This document shows positions 30,416 to 32,725 of a DNA stretch of 32,725 bases, in pieces. The notes beneath the pieces are model-generated. The model saw nothing but the letters and a program-made list of their open reading frames with translations, searched no databases and was not told the origin of the DNA. The DNA lies in assembly GCA_028288765.1 (NCBI GenBank), contig JAQGHQ010000510.1:1-32725 (forward strand), in the 5' to 3' direction. Position numbers and translations under genes: made by a program. The stretch is from Gemmataceae bacterium. GTDB taxonomy: Bacteria; Planctomycetota; Planctomycetia; Gemmatales; Gemmataceae. Numbering within the stretch: position 1 is the stretch's first letter; every line of letters starts with the position of its first letter.

Positions 30416-31417
30416 ATGCCTGCCGCCCGGGCGTTCTCGGACGTGACGTTGGTGAACGGCTCGACCGGCGACCCGGTGCTGTACCTGGACTACCCCGGGG
30501 CGGACAACGCCCTCCTCTTCGACGGCGGGGAGAACGCCGGCCTCACGGCCGCCCAGCTCGGCGACCTCGAAGCCGTGTTCGTCTCTCACCACCACGTCGA
30601 CCATTTCATCGGCCTGGACCGGATCATCCGGGCGAACATGGACCGGGACAAGGTCCTCCACGTGTTCGGCCCGGTCAACACGATCCGCAAGGTTTACGAC
30701 CGGATCACCGCCTACGAATACCCATTCTTCCCGTTCCAGAAGATTGTGGTCCGGGTGACCGAACTCCTCCCGGGCGCGGCGCGGACGGCGGTCCTTGAAT
30801 GCACCAAGAAGTTCCCGGAGCCGGAGGTGGCTGAGCAGCCGTGGGCCGGGCCGGTGTGTTACGAGAACGCGGACCTGTGCGTCGAGGCCGTGCCAGCCGA
30901 TCATACCGTCCCCTGTCTGGCGTACGCGCTCGCCGAGAAGACGGGATTTCACCCCGACCCCGAGAAGCTGGGGGCGGGCACGTTGCGGCCGGGGCGGTGG
31001 GTGGCGGAAGTGCTCCGGCTGCTCCGGGCCGGGGCCGACGCCGAGACTCGGCTGGAGATTGACGGCGGGAGCTTCACACTCGTCGCCCTCTCCGACCGGT
31101 ACTTTGCCAAATCGCCCGGGGCGCGGGTGGCCTACGTGACCGACACGCTCTGGTCTGACGCGGCCCGCCCGGGTCTGACGAAACTCGCCCGCGGGGCGTG
31201 GCGGCTGTATTGCGACAGCTTCTACGCCGCGGCCGAGGCCAGGCAGGCGACGAAATACAAGCACATGCTCGCCCCGCAGGCCGGGGAGCTGGCCCGGGCG
31301 GCCCGGGTCGACCAGCTGGTGCTGATCCACTTCGCGACCCGGTACGCCGGCCAGTACCAGCAACTGGTCGATGAGGCCTCAGCCGTCTTCCCGCGGGTAA
31401 CGGCGGAAATCCCCTGA
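30416..31417 (+). CDS. Metallo-beta-lactamase fold hydrolase, RNase Z-like
   Basis: This 333-residue protein has the metallo-beta-lactamase fold. The zinc-binding HxHxDH motif lies at residues 58-63 (SHHHVDHFIGLDRI). Further ligands are probably the His in PADHTVPCLAYAL and the Asp in YVTDTLW. The C-terminal HFATRYAGQYQQLVDEASAVFP matches the HFSxRY region of tRNase Z. Other typical segments are LHVFGPVNT and CDSFYA. It may process tRNA 3' ends, or be a related phosphodiesterase. The length fits the short bacterial RNase Z. The start at ATG 30416 has GGGGA nine bases upstream. Confidence 0.82.
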   Translation: MPAARAFSDVTLVNGSTGDPVLYLDYPGADNALLFDGGENAGLTAAQLGDLEAVFVSHHHVDHFIGLDRIIRANMDRDKVLHVFGPVNTIRKVYDRITAYEYPFFPFQKIVVRVTELLPGAARTAVLECTKKFPEPEVAEQPWAGPVCYENADLCVEAVPADHTVPCLAYALAEKTGFHPDPEKLGAGTLRPGRWVAEVLRLLRAGADAETRLEIDGGSFTLVALSDRYFAKSPGARVAYVTDTLWSDAARPGLTKLARGAWRLYCDSFYAAAEARQATKYKHMLAPQAGELARAARVDQLVLIHFATRYAGQYQQLVDEASAVFPRVTAEIP

Positions 31418-31505
31418 CACACGAACCTGCCGGGAGCGTCCCGTCTCGTTTGTGGCAAGGAGGCCGGCGCGACGCTTTCACGCCCGAGACCAGAAGAGGT
31501 GCCGC

Positions 31506-32725
31506 ATGGCCGAGTCCGAGAACGAGCAGGCGGATCCGACCCCGGAGATCGCCCACGACCAGACCGAGCCCGGGCCCGCCGAATCCCGCCCCGAGATGCC
31601 GGCCCACGAAGCCCTCGCCCGCATCGCCGAGGGGAAGCCGGTGGAAGGGGTCCGGGTCCGCAAGCTGAGGCTCCGGGGCGAGTTCGGCGGCCCGGTCGTC
31701 TTCAAGAACTGCGTGCTCACCCAGCCGGAGTTCGGGGCGGCGGCGTTCAAGGACGACCTGACGCTCGTCGGGTGTACCCTGGACCGCCCGGTCTTCTCCC
31801 GGCCGGTCGTGATCGAGGGGAATTTCGGACTGAACGGCTGCACGGTGAACAAGGCGATGTTCTTCCAGCTCACGGTGAAGGGGAAGGTGTTCTTCTCCGG
31901 GGCCCGGTTCAAGGGCAAGTTGATGTTCGAGAAGTGCGACTTCCAGCAGAAGGTCAGCTGGTGGGAGGCGTCGATCGGGTGTTGGGCCGAGTTCAAGGGG
32001 TGTGGGTTCGCCCAGGAGGCGGACTTCCGGAGCATCCACTGCGATCAGGGGTTGATCTTCAGCGGGTGTACGTTCACGGGCGACTTTCTGCTCCGCGGGG
32101 CGATGGTGGCGAAGAAGGTCCAGGCCGACGGGTGTCGGTTCGAGGCGGTCCTGGACGTGTCTAAGGCGAAGCTTCACGACTTCGTCTACCTGGAGGGGAT
32201 CGAGCAGGGGCCGGGGATGAGGTTCGCGTTCGCGAACGCGGTGGCCGAACGGCTGCTCGTCCGCCCGGACCAGGTCGAGGGCCGGCTGGCGAGTGAACTG
32301 GCCGGGCGGCACACCGAGGCGATGCACGAATACGGCCTGTTGAAGAAGTGCTACCAGGGATTGCACCGGTTCGAGGCCGAGGACTGGGCGTTCTACCGGT
32401 TCAAGGTGAGCCAGCGGCGGGCGGTCCCGTGCACCTGGGGCCGCCCGTTGTCGAAGGTCCGGCGGTTCTTTAACTGGCTGTTCCTGGACATCGGGTGCGG
32501 GTACGGGACGAACCCGGTCCGGGCGGTCCGGATGGCGGCGGTGATCATCCTCGGGTTCGCCGCCCTGTACGCGGTCGACGTCGACTCGTTCTACGCCGAG
32601 AAGGTGCCGTTCCCGGGCGAGCCCGCGACCGCCTGGCCGAACCGGGCGATGATCGGGCTGACCACGAGCGTGGCCGTGTTTACCTCGGGGATGGGAGCGA
32701 TCCGCGAGGTCGCCAAGGGGTGGAT
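31506..32725 (+). CDS. Pentapeptide-repeat and ion-channel-like membrane protein (partial)
   Basis: The frame starts at ATG 31506, after GAAGAGGTG, and is open to the window end, giving 406 visible residues. After an acidic, disordered N-terminus (about 1-35) comes a right-handed beta-helix of degenerate pentapeptide repeats (about 55-235) with regularly spaced Phe and Cys, such as FKNCVL, LVGCTL, LNGCTV, FEKCDF, FKGCGF and FSGCTF. A helical region HTEAMHEYGLLKKCYQGLHRFEAEDWAFYRFKVSQRR follows. Then come a CGYGTNPVRAVRMAAVIILGFAALY membrane segment and a re-entrant-like MIGLTTSVAVFTSGMGAI, as in potassium-channel-like pore domains. It probably senses or anchors through the repeat domain and conducts ions. 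The 3' end is missing. Confidence 0.72.
   Translation, partial: MAESENEQADPTPEIAHDQTEPGPAESRPEMPAHEALARIAEGKPVEGVRVRKLRLRGEFGGPVVFKNCVLTQPEFGAAAFKDDLTLVGCTLDRPVFSRPVVIEGNFGLNGCTVNKAMFFQLTVKGKVFFSGARFKGKLMFEKCDFQQKVSWWEASIGCWAEFKGCGFAQEADFRSIHCDQGLIFSGCTFTGDFLLRGAMVAKKVQADGCRFEAVLDVSKAKLHDFVYLEGIEQGPGMRFAFANAVAERLLVRPDQVEGRLASELAGRHTEAMHEYGLLKKCYQGLHRFEAEDWAFYRFKVSQRRAVPCTWGRPLSKVRRFFNWLFLDIGCGYGTNPVRAVRMAAVIILGFAALYAVDVDSFYAEKVPFPGEPATAWPNRAMIGLTTSVAVFTSGMGAIREVAKGW

Noticed and set aside
1-32725. CRISPR array or phage-defence island
   Set aside because: No regularly spaced direct repeats, cas genes or known defence-gene signatures are visible; the repeats present are isolated palindromes.

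Overview
The window looks like chromosomal DNA of a planctomycete, most likely of the Gemmataceae. The inference rests on very high GC with strongly GC-biased third codon positions, a formylglycine-type sulfatase, a cyclase-repeat protein carrying a cytochrome-c-like CxxCH motif, Tat/lipoprotein exports, widely spaced short operons on both strands, and intergenic regions full of palindromic repeats. I ran no database search, so the genus is not established. I see no rRNA, tRNA, CRISPR array, prophage or intact transposase.

Layout. 1-230: AT-richer leader with a 16-bp perfect inverted repeat (possible MITE). 231-2680: a GT87-like membrane glycosyltransferase and an overlapping cyclase-repeat CxxCH protein. 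3136-3513: a small exported Tyr/Gly/Pro-rich protein. 3751-6027 (minus): an acyl-CoA dehydrogenase and a VanZ-like membrane protein, separated by a perfect 28-bp inverted repeat. 6326-11515 (plus): a near-consensus promoter, a long structured-looking leader, dnaG, rpoD, then a coiled-coil zinc-ribbon protein and a DUF4177 protein. 11722-12882 (minus): a GT4 glycosyltransferase. 13430-14185: a PP2C phosphatase, convergent with an SDR oxidoreductase (14321-15055, minus). 15207-17450: prfB with its programmed frameshift, tsaE and a GNAT acetyltransferase, followed by a truncated GT2 glycosyltransferase remnant. 17775-22673: an ABC importer of the PotABCD/phosphonate/iron class, with binding protein and two permeases on plus and the ATPase plus a CDP-alcohol phosphatidyltransferase on minus; the halves converge on a perfect 38-bp-arm inverted repeat. 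23214-24617: a thioredoxin-fold lipoprotein. 24723-26358: a probable ribosome-mediated transcription attenuator (33-codon Ala/Val-rich leader peptide, antiterminator, terminator) in front of a PLP aminotransferase. 26636-30032 (minus): a GGDEF diguanylate cyclase, mscL and a sulfatase. 30416-32725 (plus): an RNase Z-like metallo-hydrolase and a pentapeptide-repeat/ion-channel-like membrane protein cut by the window end.

The strongest regulatory discovery is the attenuator at 24796-24968. The leader peptide's stop codon lies in segment 2, segment 2 can pair with segment 3 over 9+5 bp, and segment 3 can instead form a 9-bp terminator with segment 4. This is the logic of the enterobacterial ilv/his/trp attenuators, here before an aminotransferase in a planctomycete-like genome. 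The second theme is mobile palindromic repeats. One sits between the binding-protein and permease genes, flanked by a 20-bp direct repeat, and has split what was probably a GTGA start/stop overlap. Another provides the stop codon of the ABC ATPase gene.
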